64,000 bases of DNA. Source: Phnomibacter ginsenosidimutans (GTDB lineage: Bacteria > Bacteroidota > Bacteroidia > Chitinophagales > Chitinophagaceae). Each line of letters starts with the position of its first letter. The first letter of the stretch is position 1. Positions 37,915-47,209 of the stretch are shown in pieces. The notes beneath the pieces are model-generated. The model did no database searches and had not been told where the DNA came from. It worked only from the letters and a program-made list of their open reading frames with translations. The DNA is taken from contig NZ_CP046566.1 of the NCBI RefSeq assembly GCF_009740285.1, positions 1,542,501 through 1,606,500 on the forward strand. Direction: 5' to 3'. A program made the translations under genes and the position numbers.

Positions 37915-39245
37915 TCAGACAACTTTCTTTGAAACCATTCGCAAAAATCGGCGGTTCAAAAATAGCGCAGCCATGCTTAAGCCCACTACAAAACCCCACC
38001 AAATACCACTGGCTCCCCAACCTTGTTCAAATGCGAGCCAATAGCCAACCGGAATGCCGATGACCCAATAGGCTACTGCCACCAGTATAGTTGGCACTTT
38101 TACATCCTTAATACCCCGGCAAAGGCCGGCACCAATAGCTTGCAGGCTATCACTTACCTGAAATAAAGCCGCTACCAATAACAGTTGCGCCGACAGCGTT
38201 ACAACCGCCGCTTCTGAGTTGAATAAATAGGGTAATTGATAGCGGAACAAGATGAACAACAAACCCGTGACCACGCCATAAATTAAACCGCCAGCGATGG
38301 TGCTTACGCCAATGCGTTTGAGCCTTGGTACATCATTACTGCCATACGCATGTGCCGTGCGGATGCTGCTGCCCATGCTAAGGCCCAGCACTGCCATAAA
38401 CGTTGTGCTGGCACAGTTCAGTGCAATTTGGTGCGCCGCTTGTGCCGTGGCACCAAGCCAACCAACCATGATGCCGCTCACACTAAAGGCACCTGCTTCC
38501 ATTACCAACTGCAGGCCACTGGGAATGCCAATGTGTAGCAGTTCAGCAATACGTTTGCGTTGTATTTTCCAAGCTTCTTTTTTACAGCAACATATTTGGT
38601 AAATGCCTTGCTGTTGAAAATGATGTACAACATCACAATAGCCTCCACTACACGGGTAAGCAGTGTGCCTACCCCGGCACCCAACAGTTCCATGCGGGGC
38701 AGGCCGAGGTTGCCAAAAATGAACAGCCAGTTGAGCAGCGCATTCAAGGGCAAACTCATGAATGATAGAAACATGCCGATGCGGGTCATTTCCAGCGCAT
38801 CGCTAAATTGTTTCATGCTCAGGAAAAAAGTCATGGGCACCAGGCTCCAAATCATCACCTTGAAATAGGGTGCTGCTAGGGCGACTACTTCGGGTTCCTG
38901 GCCCATGTGCCAAAGCAGTGGCGAGGCAATGGTACAAATACTGGCTATGATGATGCTGACCAACGTGCTGAGAAAAACGCCGTTGTATAAAAAGCTGCTG
39001 GCTGCCACTGTATCGTTTTGCCCACGTGCAATACTGACCAACGCTGTGATGGCAATGGTCATGCCGATGCATATAACCTGCGGAATACCGATGGCATTGA
39101 TAACAAAGCTGCTGGCGGCCAACTGCTTGTAACTGATAGAACCCACCATGGCACTATCGATGAGGCCGAGACCTACCTGTGCCACATTGCTTACAATGAG
39201 CGGAATGGATAACCGTAGCGTTTGTTTGAATTCCCGAACCAACAT
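37915..39245 (-). CDS. MATE-family multidrug/Na+ efflux transporter, frame broken by one base
   Basis: Inner-membrane antiporter of the MATE (NorM) family, about 445 residues with 12 hydrophobic segments when joined. The N-terminal frame has LSIPLIVSNVAQVGLGLIDSAMVG, the family signature in helix 1. The C-terminal frame has VMEAGAFSVSGIMVGWLG, the same fold in the second half. They join at a T run (plus strand 38578-38583): one more T gives AVKKEAWKIQRKRIAELLHIGIP. ATG 39245 is chosen; a longer frame to 39275 adds nothing family-like. The natural substrate is unknown. Confidence 0.9.
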
Positions 39246-39502
39246 GACACAATTGAAAATGACCGAAGCCCGCAAAGATGGGGATAATTATGGACCACAG
39301 ACTACCGACCACCGACAACAGCTGGTAGTAATTTTTTTTGAAAAAATGATGAAAAAGCAACCAGTGGCTACAAATATTCGGACTTTCTATCTTTCTGTCA
39401 TTTCAACTCTCCCAATCTCTCCAAAGGAGAGGAGACAAAGAGTATGGCGGTTGACTTTGGTCGTCTGTCTACAGACTCCGGACTTTTCCGACTTCCCGAC
39501 TA

Positions 39503-39991
39503 TTATGGTAGTTCTTCAAAAATGCCGGTTTGCCGGTTCTTCCATACATTATTCCAATTGAACCATCGGCCATTCATAGCTACATACACGCCTTTGGGTA
39601 AGGTTTGTACAAAGGCCATGGCACTACCGAGGTTAAACAATCCATCGCTGGAGCCAAACTTGTACGGGATCATAGCACCAGTAATAACGATGGTTTTATT
39701 AATGTTTTTGCCAGCCAGTACAGCGGCGGTTTCTACCATCGTATCGGTGCCGTGGGTAATGATGATGCGGTTGTGTTCGCAACGAATGCACTGCTCGGCA
39801 ATCAGTTCACGGTCGGTAGGGGTCATTTGCAGGCTGTCTATCATCATCAGGGTGCGGATGTCTACATTCAGCTTGCTGCGGCCCAGCTTCAGCATTTCGG
39901 GCAGGTGTGTTTCTTTAAAAAACAACTGACCTGTAATCTCATCGTATTCTTTGTCGAAAGTGCCGCCTGTGATGAATATCCTGATTGCCAT
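39503..39991 (-). CDS. Small L-asparaginase-domain protein
   Basis: Cytoplasmic protein of 162 residues that matches only the N-terminal domain of type I/II asparaginases: ITGGTFDKEYDE with the first catalytic Thr, and IITHGTDTMVETA with the second catalytic Thr-Asp pair, then VITGAMIPYKFGSSDG. Standard asparaginases are 320-350 residues, so this is half-length. Short forms of this kind look like a distinct family and the frame here is clean, so it is not called truncated. Activity on Asn is uncertain. Confidence 0.85.
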   Translation of the reverse strand: MAIRIFITGGTFDKEYDEITGQLFFKETHLPEMLKLGRSKLNVDIRTLMMIDSLQMTPTDRELIAEQCIRCEHNRIIITHGTDTMVETAAVLAGKNINKTIVITGAMIPYKFGSSDGLFNLGSAMAFVQTLPKGVYVAMNGRWFNWNNVWKNRQTGIFEELP

Positions 39992-40189
39992 GTGTTTGGT
40001 TTGATGCTGTAAAAATAATTGGCATGGTCAGCAATCAACAACAGGTTGTATGCAGTAGCAGCGGGCTGTTGCACACAGTACCCCTCATTTGAATAAATGA
40101 TTGAAAGAATTCCACCATACTGAAACATCAGCTAAACAGCCTTTACCATCTGCCCACAAAAAATAGCATATCACAAATGCCTTGCAGCA

Positions 40190-41464
40190 TCATGCTTTTG
40201 CCAGCACGGGCTTGTGTTGCATTGGCTTTATTTGCCAGCAAAACCATGCCACCACAACAGTTGATACAATGCAATAGGCAATGAGCACCGGTATGGTCCA
40301 GCTTTGCCAACTGCCCATGCCAAACCAATCGCCGGTGTAGATAATCCAGCCAATGGCCAGCGCATTTTTCAACGCTTCCCACAGCACTGCATTTTTATTT
40401 TGATCCATCAGCTCTGTGTAAGCATATACACTTAAAAAAATGAAAGCACCGTACACAAACATGTTGGGCGCACCAATGGCAGCAATATTGCCAAAGAAAA
40501 AACTGATGATGCACAACATAAATGTTAGCTGTACCCAACTCCATGCCGGCAGCCATGCATGATGCGGTGGCTGGTATTTTTCAAAGTGGTACACATCCTC
40601 AATTTTAAACACTGGATATTGTTGCTCCACATCTTGTGGACGCCAGCCAGTAGGCATAAACCAGATGCGCAATTTATCCCACCAATTGCGGGTGCGCCAC
40701 GCATCTTTCATGAGCAGCCACAAATGTTGAAAGTTGATTTTGATAGGATTCCAGGTGGCTGCCGGGCGGGTGATGCCGTACACAGGAGGCACATCATCCA
40801 GCTCTTCTTGAAAAGTACCAAACCATTTGTCCCACCAGATAAAAATGGCGGCTAAATTTTTATCGAGATACTCTGGATTGATGGCATGATGTACCCGGTG
40901 GTGGCTGGGGGTTACCAATACTTTTTCTACCCAACCCATTTTACCAATATGGCGTGTATGGTACCAAAACTGGGCAAACAAATGCAAGGGGGCAATCACA
41001 GCCAATACTTCGGTGGGCACACCGAGCAGCGCCGCTGGTAATAGCAAAAACGCAAAGAAGTTCACAAACACCGAAATGCTTTGCCGCAGGGCACAAGCCA
41101 GATTAAATTCTTCGCTGCTGTGGTGAATGATGTGGTGGTTCCAGAGGATGTTGATTTTGTGATTCCAGCGATGCACCCAATATGCCTGAAAATCGATGAC
41201 GATAAAACCAATGATGTACGTAAGCACATGATTACTGATGTGAAAGATGGCCACATGCTTCACCAGATAAGCGTAGGTAAGAATGCCAACACTCAGCCCC
41301 AGTACGTCTTTGGTTACATTGGTAATGCCCGAGCTGAGGCTCGAAATCATATCCATATTGTTGACCGTATCAAAGCCTTTGCGCCAGCCGTACCATTTTT
41401 CAAACAATACCAATACCAAAAAAGCAGGCATCGCAATCAGCAATACTTTACCATAGGTTTCCAT
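40190..41464 (-). CDS. Sterol desaturase / fatty acid hydroxylase family protein (AGMO-like)
   Basis: Integral membrane di-iron oxygenase of 424 residues. The histidine clusters appear in the expected order: HRWNH, then HHIIHHSSEEFN, then HRVHHAINPEYLDKN, within about residues 98-220, and are flanked by hydrophobic segments. The C-terminal ~130 residues carry four more membrane segments, as in alkylglycerol monooxygenase (TMEM195) relatives. The substrate (sterol, fatty acid or ether lipid) cannot be told. It lies downstream of the M61 peptidase gene after a terminator. Confidence 0.88.
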   Translation of the reverse strand: METYGKVLLIAMPAFLVLVLFEKWYGWRKGFDTVNNMDMISSLSSGITNVTKDVLGLSVGILTYAYLVKHVAIFHISNHVLTYIIGFIVIDFQAYWVHRWNHKINILWNHHIIHHSSEEFNLACALRQSISVFVNFFAFLLLPAALLGVPTEVLAVIAPLHLFAQFWYHTRHIGKMGWVEKVLVTPSHHRVHHAINPEYLDKNLAAIFIWWDKWFGTFQEELDDVPPVYGITRPAATWNPIKINFQHLWLLMKDAWRTRNWWDKLRIWFMPTGWRPQDVEQQYPVFKIEDVYHFEKYQPPHHAWLPAWSWVQLTFMLCIISFFFGNIAAIGAPNMFVYGAFIFLSVYAYTELMDQNKNAVLWEALKNALAIGWIIYTGDWFGMGSWQSWTIPVLIAYCIVSTVVVAWFCWQIKPMQHKPVLAKA

Positions 41465-41485
41465 ACAAGCAAGTCTTTCGTAGCT

Positions 41486-41516
41486 ATAAAAATAGGCGAA
41501 TGTGAATTCGCCTATT
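41486..41516 (-). terminator. Intrinsic terminator after the M61 peptidase gene
   Basis: On the minus strand an 11-bp stem AATAGGCGAAT / ATTCGCCTATT closes a 4-nt loop and is followed by TTTTATAG. Confidence 0.75.
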
Positions 41517-41535
41517 GCATTTGTTACAGTTATTC

Positions 41536-43347
41536 CTATTGATTGGCTTTGCTACCCAACCATTCGCTGCGAAAAGTTTTGCTGGCAGCATTTGCGGTTG
41601 GATTTTCGGACAGTTGCCACTCCGGATTTTCTGCCAATACCAAAGTGGTATGCATATCACGACCCCGGTGGCGATAGTGCATTGTCAATGAATCGCCGGG
41701 CTTTTTGCTTTGCAGCAATTGCACCCAATGGCTCATTTGTTTCATTGGTACATCATCGGCGCTGATGAGCTCATCGCCTGCATCCAAACCAGCATCATAC
41801 AGTGGTGTGCCCCGTAAGGTGGGTGATGCAATCAGCAGTTTGCCCTCTTGCTCTCTGAGTTGGTTGCCGGCCCAGGCCTTGCCGGATTCTTTCAATTGCA
41901 GTTGCCAGCCAGCCGCTTTTACCAACGAAGCATAATCAACAAGTTTGGTACCGGCCACATACTGCGCAAAAAACTGTTGCGCAAAGGTTGCATCCTTGGT
42001 AAGCGTGGCCAGTGCTTTTTCCAAATCGGCCATGCTGTAAGGTTTTTCTGGTTGGCCATGTGTCTGCCACAGCAGTTGCATGTATGCATCCAATGAAGTG
42101 TTGAACCGGCTGCGTAATGTGAGATCCAATGCGAGGGCAGTTGCAGCTCCAGTTACATAGTAGCTGCTGAATGTATTGTTGAAATTGGTTTTATCAATGG
42201 CCGTTCCTGCATCTGTAAACACAGCATACTCACTGTTTTGTATCACCGAATGATATTTGCCGCCGGGTCTGTTTTGTTTGGTATTGATGAGGCTGTTCAT
42301 GCTTTGCAGCCAATCTTTTTCTTGCATCAATCCGCTGCGTACTTCGAGCAATTCACCATAGTACTGCGTAAAGCCTTCTGCTAACCACAAGCCATCACTC
42401 ATGTTGCTTTTTTCAAAATTGAAAGGCTCCAACGTTGCAGGTCGAATGCGTTCTACATTCCAGGCATGAAAGAACTCATGTGAAAATGTACCCAGTGCAA
42501 ATTGAATGTTATCGCCACGTGTGGGCATCGAAATCATGGTGGAGTTACGATGTTCCATGCCATCGCCTTGGGCCCAAGGATGCATGCTGGCTAAAAACGT
42601 GTAGGTGCCATTGTCAAACCTTGGATAGGCGCCAAACACAGCGCCGGCTTCTGTTACAATTTTTTTCACTGATGTAGTAAATGCATCAATGGCGGCATCG
42701 CTGGCATCGGTATCAAATGCAATGCGAATGGTTTGTGCAGGTTGGTTGCCAATGGACTGCTGCCAGCTGCGGTAGCGAATGGCTCCAGCCTTGGTAGGTG
42801 CATCCATAAAGTACTGCAGGTGGGGCGCAGTAAAAGTGTAACGGTCTTTGGTGGGATGCAGTTGTGTCGCTACTGTCCAGTTGCTGTCGGGTAGTACAAA
42901 GCGAATGCTGATGGGTGCTTGTTCCAATCCTTTTACCCACATAAAACTGGCAGGCATGTTCAGGTGCAAACCTGTTGGGTCAACCGATGCATAGGTGCCA
43001 TCGGCATGGTTGGCAAACAAAGTGTAGTTCAATGTTACGGTGCCATTGTGTTTTTCAACCACGTATACATCTGCATCGGTTTTAATGCAAGGGAGTGGTT
43101 GTCCTTTTTCATTGCTGGCAAATACGTTGTACACGTTTTTTCCAAACTCATGGGTGGCATAGCGGCCCGGCGAGGAGCGGCTCATACGAAAAGTGAGTGG
43201 CTGTGCCGGCGCATGGGTAACGGTCAATTCAATGTTGGCTTCGTGATGCGCTGCATTGGGCATGCTCACCACATAATCCAATTGCTGCGCTTGGGCTACA
43301 AATAGCTGCAACAGACAAACGAGCAGCATGAAGTAAAGTTTTTTCAT
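41536..43347 (-). CDS. Exported M61-family metallopeptidase with PDZ domain
   Basis: Exported peptidase of about 603 residues related to glycyl aminopeptidase. A signal peptide ends near LFVAQAQ (about residue 20). An N-terminal beta domain covers ~25-190. The zinc site is FSHEFFHAWN (HExxH, about residues 293-297), followed by LWLAEGFTQYYGEL that supplies the third ligand Glu. A C-terminal PDZ domain (GTPLYDAGLDAGDELISADD) is near residues 505-590. ATG 43347 is used; the frame runs upstream to 43410 without signal character. It diverges from the deaminase gene. Confidence 0.92.
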   Translation of the reverse strand: MKKLYFMLLVCLLQLFVAQAQQLDYVVSMPNAAHHEANIELTVTHAPAQPLTFRMSRSSPGRYATHEFGKNVYNVFASNEKGQPLPCIKTDADVYVVEKHNGTVTLNYTLFANHADGTYASVDPTGLHLNMPASFMWVKGLEQAPISIRFVLPDSNWTVATQLHPTKDRYTFTAPHLQYFMDAPTKAGAIRYRSWQQSIGNQPAQTIRIAFDTDASDAAIDAFTTSVKKIVTEAGAVFGAYPRFDNGTYTFLASMHPWAQGDGMEHRNSTMISMPTRGDNIQFALGTFSHEFFHAWNVERIRPATLEPFNFEKSNMSDGLWLAEGFTQYYGELLEVRSGLMQEKDWLQSMNSLINTKQNRPGGKYHSVIQNSEYAVFTDAGTAIDKTNFNNTFSSYYVTGAATALALDLTLRSRFNTSLDAYMQLLWQTHGQPEKPYSMADLEKALATLTKDATFAQQFFAQYVAGTKLVDYASLVKAAGWQLQLKESGKAWAGNQLREQEGKLLIASPTLRGTPLYDAGLDAGDELISADDVPMKQMSHWVQLLQSKKPGDSLTMHYRHRGRDMHTTLVLAENPEWQLSENPTANAASKTFRSEWLGSKANQ

Positions 43348-43443
43348 AGTAAAAGGAAAAAGCAAATATGTGGTTTTGTAGGCACACCACGGCCTTCGGC
43401 ACAGCAGCATGATGTGAAGACGGCAATTGTATTAATTTGTGGT

Positions 43444-43923
43444 ATGATTACAGATCGGGAAAAGCATTTCATGCAACTGGCAATTGAAGAAAGTACGTTG
43501 GGATTACATGCAGGTCATGGTGGGCCATTTGGCTGCATCATAGTAAAAGGCGATGAAGTGATAGCCCGTGCTCACAACGAAGTGCTCTGCAGCAACGACC
43601 CCACGGCCCATGCCGAAGTGGTGGCCATTCGCAAGGCTTGTGCAGCGCTGGCTAGCTTTCAGTTGGATGGTTGTGAAATGTATTGCAGCTGCGAACCTTG
43701 CCCCATGTGCCTCGGTGCCATTTACTGGGCCCGGCCCGATAAAGTGTATTATGCCAATGAGCCGGCAGATGCTGCTGCAGTTGGCTTCGACGATCAGTTC
43801 ATTTACGACGAAATCAATTTGCCCAAAGCAGAGCGGCGTATTCCGTTTATTGCGCTGCGGGTGCCCAATCAGGACATTGCGTTTAAAACATGGCAGCAAA
43901 TGGAGAACAAACATTTGTACTAA
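43444..43923 (+). CDS. Guanine deaminase-like cytidine/deoxycytidylate-fold nucleoside deaminase
   Basis: Cytoplasmic zinc deaminase of 159 residues. The zinc site is HAEVVAI (His and catalytic Glu, about residue 53) and PCPMCLGAIYW (two Cys, about 83-86). The C-terminal segment DAAAVGFDDQFIYDE is like that of small guanine deaminases (GuaD) rather than TadA, so guanine to xanthine conversion is the best guess. ATG 43444 is chosen over an upstream start at 43414. The adenosine deaminase gene 1.4 kb downstream on the same strand makes a purine-salvage context plausible. Confidence 0.88.
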   Translation: MITDREKHFMQLAIEESTLGLHAGHGGPFGCIIVKGDEVIARAHNEVLCSNDPTAHAEVVAIRKACAALASFQLDGCEMYCSCEPCPMCLGAIYWARPDKVYYANEPADAAAVGFDDQFIYDEINLPKAERRIPFIALRVPNQDIAFKTWQQMENKHLY

Positions 43924-44004
43924 CCCGGAGGCATTTGTTTATACACAATTCATACGGTTGCGTTGGCCGTTGTGCTAATCCCTTTTTACTTCGCAACCTA
44001 TTGT

Positions 44005-45240
44005 ATGCTGGCAAAAATTGTACATAGCTATCGACAGTCATTTACCGGACTGGCCAAAGAAACCTGGCTGCTGAGCTTGGTCATGATGATTAACCGTGCC
44101 GGTACCATGGCGGTGCCGTTCATGAGCATGTACGTTACCCAAAGCATGCACCGCAGCCTGGCCGATGCCGGTCTTATCATTACCTTATTTGGAGTGGGTT
44201 CGGTGTTGGGTGCCTCAGCAGGTGGTTTTATGGTCGATAAAATCGGCTTTCGGCCGGTACAAATTTTTACCAGTATTGTGAGTGGGCTGTTGTTTATCGG
44301 CTTTGCATTTGTGCAAGACTATTCGCAGTTGTGTTTGCTCACGGTGGTGCTCAGTTTTGTAGCCGAAGCATTTCGCCCCGCCAACTTTACAGCCATTGCA
44401 GCCTATAGCAAACCAGAAAATATTACCCGTTCATATTCGCTCAACCGGTTGGCCATCAACATTGGTTGGGCCAGCGGCGCTTCGCTTGGCGGATTGATTG
44501 CTGCGTATGATTATCACTGGTTGTTTTTTGTAGATGGCGGTAGCAATATTGTAGCGGGTTTGCTCATTGTGCTGTTGTTGCCGTCGGCCAAAAAAAGGGC
44601 GGCCACACAACCACAAGAAGCGTCGCCAGCTGTGGTAAAAAAGCCCTGGCAGGATGCATTCTTCATTCGCTTTATTTTACTCACGGCATTGTTTAATACC
44701 TGTTTCTTTCTGGTGTTTAGGTTGGTGCCGGTGTATTGGAAAGAAAGCTGGCATCTGGGTGAATCGATGATAGGCGTGGTGCTGGGAATGAACGGAGTAA
44801 TTATTGCTTTGTTTGAAATGCTGTTGGTAAATCGTTGGGAGGGCAAGCGTCAACCCATGCAATACATTGTAATGGGCTGCATGGCCAACGCTGTAGGCTT
44901 TGGCATTTTGCTGTTGCCCAATATTACTCCACTGGTACTGGCACTCGCCTGCATGACGCTGATGACATTGGGCGAAATGCTGGCCATGCCTTTTATGAAT
45001 ACCCTCATCATGCAGCGCAGCAATGCCTGGAACCGTGGCCAATATGCTGCAGGCTACACCCTCAGCTGGAGTGTGGCACAGGTAGTAGGACCTGCTACTG
45101 GTGCATGGCTGGCGCAGCTTGGCGGCTACAGTTTGTTGTGGGCTGTACTCATTGTGGTGTGCATCGCTTGTGCCGTTGCTTTTTCTTGGTTAAAAAAACG
45201 TCAGCATCAATACGAACAATATGCCGGAGTTTTCAAGTGA
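44005..45240 (+). CDS. MFS transporter
   Basis: Inner-membrane major facilitator protein of about 411 residues with 12 hydrophobic segments. The conserved loop 2 reads GGFMVDKIGFRPVQI, and the N-terminal SLVMMINRAGTMAVPFMSMY resembles drug-efflux type (DHA1/YcaD-like) members. The substrate is unknown; its place between two purine deaminase genes is suggestive only. ATG 44005 is chosen over a TTG at 43963. Its final 20 bases overlap the start of a 39-codon ORF in another frame. Confidence 0.87.
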   Translation: MLAKIVHSYRQSFTGLAKETWLLSLVMMINRAGTMAVPFMSMYVTQSMHRSLADAGLIITLFGVGSVLGASAGGFMVDKIGFRPVQIFTSIVSGLLFIGFAFVQDYSQLCLLTVVLSFVAEAFRPANFTAIAAYSKPENITRSYSLNRLAINIGWASGASLGGLIAAYDYHWLFFVDGGSNIVAGLLIVLLLPSAKKRAATQPQEASPAVVKKPWQDAFFIRFILLTALFNTCFFLVFRLVPVYWKESWHLGESMIGVVLGMNGVIIALFEMLLVNRWEGKRQPMQYIVMGCMANAVGFGILLLPNITPLVLALACMTLMTLGEMLAMPFMNTLIMQRSNAWNRGQYAAGYTLSWSVAQVVGPATGAWLAQLGGYSLLWAVLIVVCIACAVAFSWLKKRQHQYEQYAGVFK

Positions 45241-45340
45241 TGAAGAATTGCGTCGTTTTCAATGGCGAAAAAAACTGCTGCTCTTTGGTAGCATTTTTCT
45301 GGTAGGCCTATTGTCGATTTTCTTTTTTGCATCTTGTTGA
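45221..45340 (+). CDS. 39-residue putative small membrane protein
   Basis: The ATG lies inside the last codons of the MFS gene (20-base overlap, different frame), so translation may be coupled. The product starts MPEFSSDEELRRFQWRKKLL, then one hydrophobic span LLFGSIFLVGLLSIFFFASC ending the protein with a Cys. The acidic head, basic Arg/Lys stop and single span fit a small inner-membrane protein with the N-terminus in the cytoplasm. The adenosine deaminase gene begins 19 bases after its stop. No family recognised. Confidence 0.6.
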   Translation: MPEFSSDEELRRFQWRKKLLLFGSIFLVGLLSIFFFASC

Positions 45341-45359
45341 ATGTTCAAAGCCTCTACAC

Positions 45360-46355
45360 ATGAATATTGCTTCTCTTCCTAAAGTAGAATTGCATTTACA
45401 CCTCGACTGCTCATTGAGCTATGAAGTGGTGCAACAACTCAATCCGGCCATTACTTATGAAGACTATCGGGCTTCGTTTGTTGCACCTGCCAAGTGTACT
45501 GATCTGGCCGATTACATCACCCGGGCCATCAAAGGCTTTGAACTGATGCAAACCAAAGAGCAACTGCGGTTGGTGACACTGGATTTGTTTAAACAACTGC
45601 AGGCAGACAATGTGTGGTATGCCGAAATTCGTTTTGCACCATTGCTGCACACCATGGGCGGACTAACGCCTGTTGAAGTGGTGCAAGCGGTAGCTGATGC
45701 GGCAGAAGAAGGAGTCGCTACTTACGGTGTTGAAGCCAACATCATTTGTGCTACACTACGCCATTACAACGAAGCACAAAGCATGGAGACAGTGCAGCTG
45801 GTGGAGCAATTCAAGGGCACAAGAATTGTGGCTTTTGATATTGCCGCCGATGAAGCAGGTTTCCCGATTGATGCCCATATCAAAGCCTTTGCCTATGCCA
45901 AAGAAAAAGGCATACCCTGCACGGCCCATGCCGGTGAAGCCCGTGGGGCCGACAGCATGTGGGAAACCTTGCAGCATTTTCATCCAACCCGCATTGGGCA
46001 TGGCGTACGCTGTATTGAAGACCCAAAACTGATGCAATATTTACGGGACCAAGACATTCACCTCGAGGTTTGTCCTACTAGCAACATCCAAGTAAATGTG
46101 TTTGATGTGATAGAGAATCATCCTGCCAACCGCATTTATGATGCGGGCATCAGCATGAGCATTAATACCGATGCCCGTACCATTTCTGATACTACGCTGG
46201 CAAAAGAATACGACATCTTGCAGCACTATTTTCAATGGACATTGGCACAATTCAAACGCTGCAACCTCGAAGCCATTCGTCATTCATTTGCAGCTGAAAC
46301 TGTAAAAGAAAAAATTGCAGCACAGTTGTCAGTGGCTTATGACATTGCCATGTAA
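45360..46355 (+). CDS. add: Adenosine deaminase
   Basis: Cytoplasmic metal-dependent deaminase of 331 residues converting adenosine to inosine. Visible are VELHLHLDCS with the first two metal His (about residues 11-13), TAHAGEARG with the third His and the catalytic Glu, RIGHGVRC with the active-site His, and SINTDARTIS with the metal Asp. ATG 45360 is chosen (MNIASLPKVELHLHL); a frame to 45327 would overlap the preceding small ORF. The nearby guanine deaminase-like gene supports purine salvage. Confidence 0.92.
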   Translation: MNIASLPKVELHLHLDCSLSYEVVQQLNPAITYEDYRASFVAPAKCTDLADYITRAIKGFELMQTKEQLRLVTLDLFKQLQADNVWYAEIRFAPLLHTMGGLTPVEVVQAVADAAEEGVATYGVEANIICATLRHYNEAQSMETVQLVEQFKGTRIVAFDIAADEAGFPIDAHIKAFAYAKEKGIPCTAHAGEARGADSMWETLQHFHPTRIGHGVRCIEDPKLMQYLRDQDIHLEVCPTSNIQVNVFDVIENHPANRIYDAGISMSINTDARTISDTTLAKEYDILQHYFQWTLAQFKRCNLEAIRHSFAAETVKEKIAAQLSVAYDIAM

Positions 46356-46393
46356 TAAGTCGGACATTCAGTTGTAAGTAGAACGGATAAATA

Positions 46394-46422
46394 AACAAAA
46401 CGCCGGAGCAATGGCCCCGGCG
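46394..46422 (-). terminator. Intrinsic terminator of the small Cys-rich protein gene
   Basis: On the minus strand CGCCGGGGC / GCTCCGGCG (one G-T pair) with loop CATT is followed by TTTTGTTTATTT. The plus strand has no T tract after the stem. Confidence 0.72.
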
Positions 46423-46449
46423 CTGTTGTATAAAAATGCAAGCCAAGCA

Positions 46450-46683
46450 TTAAGCCTTGCTGCCTTTCTTTCCTTTCTTGCCCTTGTCGCCTTTTTCGCA
46501 GCAACCCTTGGCATCTTTCTCGTCTTTACTGCATTCTTTCTTTTCGCCTTCTTTGCCTTTGCAGCAGCCTTTTTCGCATTTTTCAGCGGCGGGCTTTTCT
46601 TGTGCGGCAGGTTTTGTTTGGAAAGCAAATGCAAGAGCAGTAGTCAGCATCAATGCTGTAGCGAGGATGGTTATTTTTTTCAT
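46450..46683 (-). CDS. Small exported Lys/Glu/Cys-rich protein
   Basis: Product of 77 residues. A signal peptide ends near LAFAFQ (about residue 21). The mature part is almost wholly Lys, Glu, Gly, Ala and Cys, with CEKGCCKGKEG and GCCEKGDKG, giving two Cys-x3-Cys-Cys-like clusters and a lone Cys. It may bind metal or form disulfides; it has no recognisable fold or family. A separate Cys-rich exported protein gene lies 52 bases upstream on the same strand. It ends with its own terminator. Confidence 0.78.
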   Translation of the reverse strand: MKKITILATALMLTTALAFAFQTKPAAQEKPAAEKCEKGCCKGKEGEKKECSKDEKDAKGCCEKGDKGKKGKKGSKA

Positions 46684-46735
46684 GAGATTCTTTTTTTGAA
46701 ATGATGTAGAAACGTGTGTTGTGCGTGGTGTGTTT

Positions 46736-47092
46736 TTAGCAATCGGGAGGTTGTGTGGCTACATCAATATTGGGATTCGGACTCCATGCGAGGTAACGAC
46801 CTTGCAGGATAGTGGTGGTGCTGAAAACAGCATGGATGAGTTCGTTGTCGTCAGTTTGCCATTGCTGCAGCCAAATGCCCCACTGCGCAGTGCAGTTGGT
46901 TCTGGCGCAGCCTTCTTCGCTACAGCACAAAGGCTTTTTGCTTTGCATGGGGCAATGTTCTTCTTCCTCACTTTCACACTGCTCCATGTTGGCAGTTGCA
47001 CTCATGCTTTCTGTTTGCAGCACAATACTACCTTGCTGCAGGCTAAACCAGCCCCAGCTCAGTAACACACATATCAAAAGAAAATGGCGCAT
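46736..47092 (-). CDS. Small exported Cys-rich hypothetical protein
   Basis: Product of about 118 residues, not recognised. The N-terminal hydrophobic segment MRHFLLICVLLSWGWFSL fits a signal peptide. The mature part has an acidic block (EQCESEEEEHCPM), then LCCSEEGCARTNC, and ends in PPDC, so at least eight Cys and a His are available for metal binding. It is placed directly upstream of the Lys/Cys-rich exported protein on the same strand, and the two may act together. ATG 47092 is chosen over a start at 47110 because it abuts the hydrophobic segment. Confidence 0.65.
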   Translation of the reverse strand: MRHFLLICVLLSWGWFSLQQGSIVLQTESMSATANMEQCESEEEEHCPMQSKKPLCCSEEGCARTNCTAQWGIWLQQWQTDDNELIHAVFSTTTILQGRYLAWSPNPNIDVATQPPDC

Positions 47093-47209
47093 ACAATTAT
47101 TCACTACCAACCAAATGTAACAAACAGGGTTGTTGCCGTATTGTGAAAATGGCTAACAGCATTCATTTGTAAATGAATGGCAACTGCGGCCTGTAAACCC
47201 TGATGTTGG

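Noticed and set aside
39246-39502. Small ORFs between MATE and asparaginase
   Set aside because: Sequence is low-complexity GACTACCGACCACC-type repeats with no conserved protein or start context.
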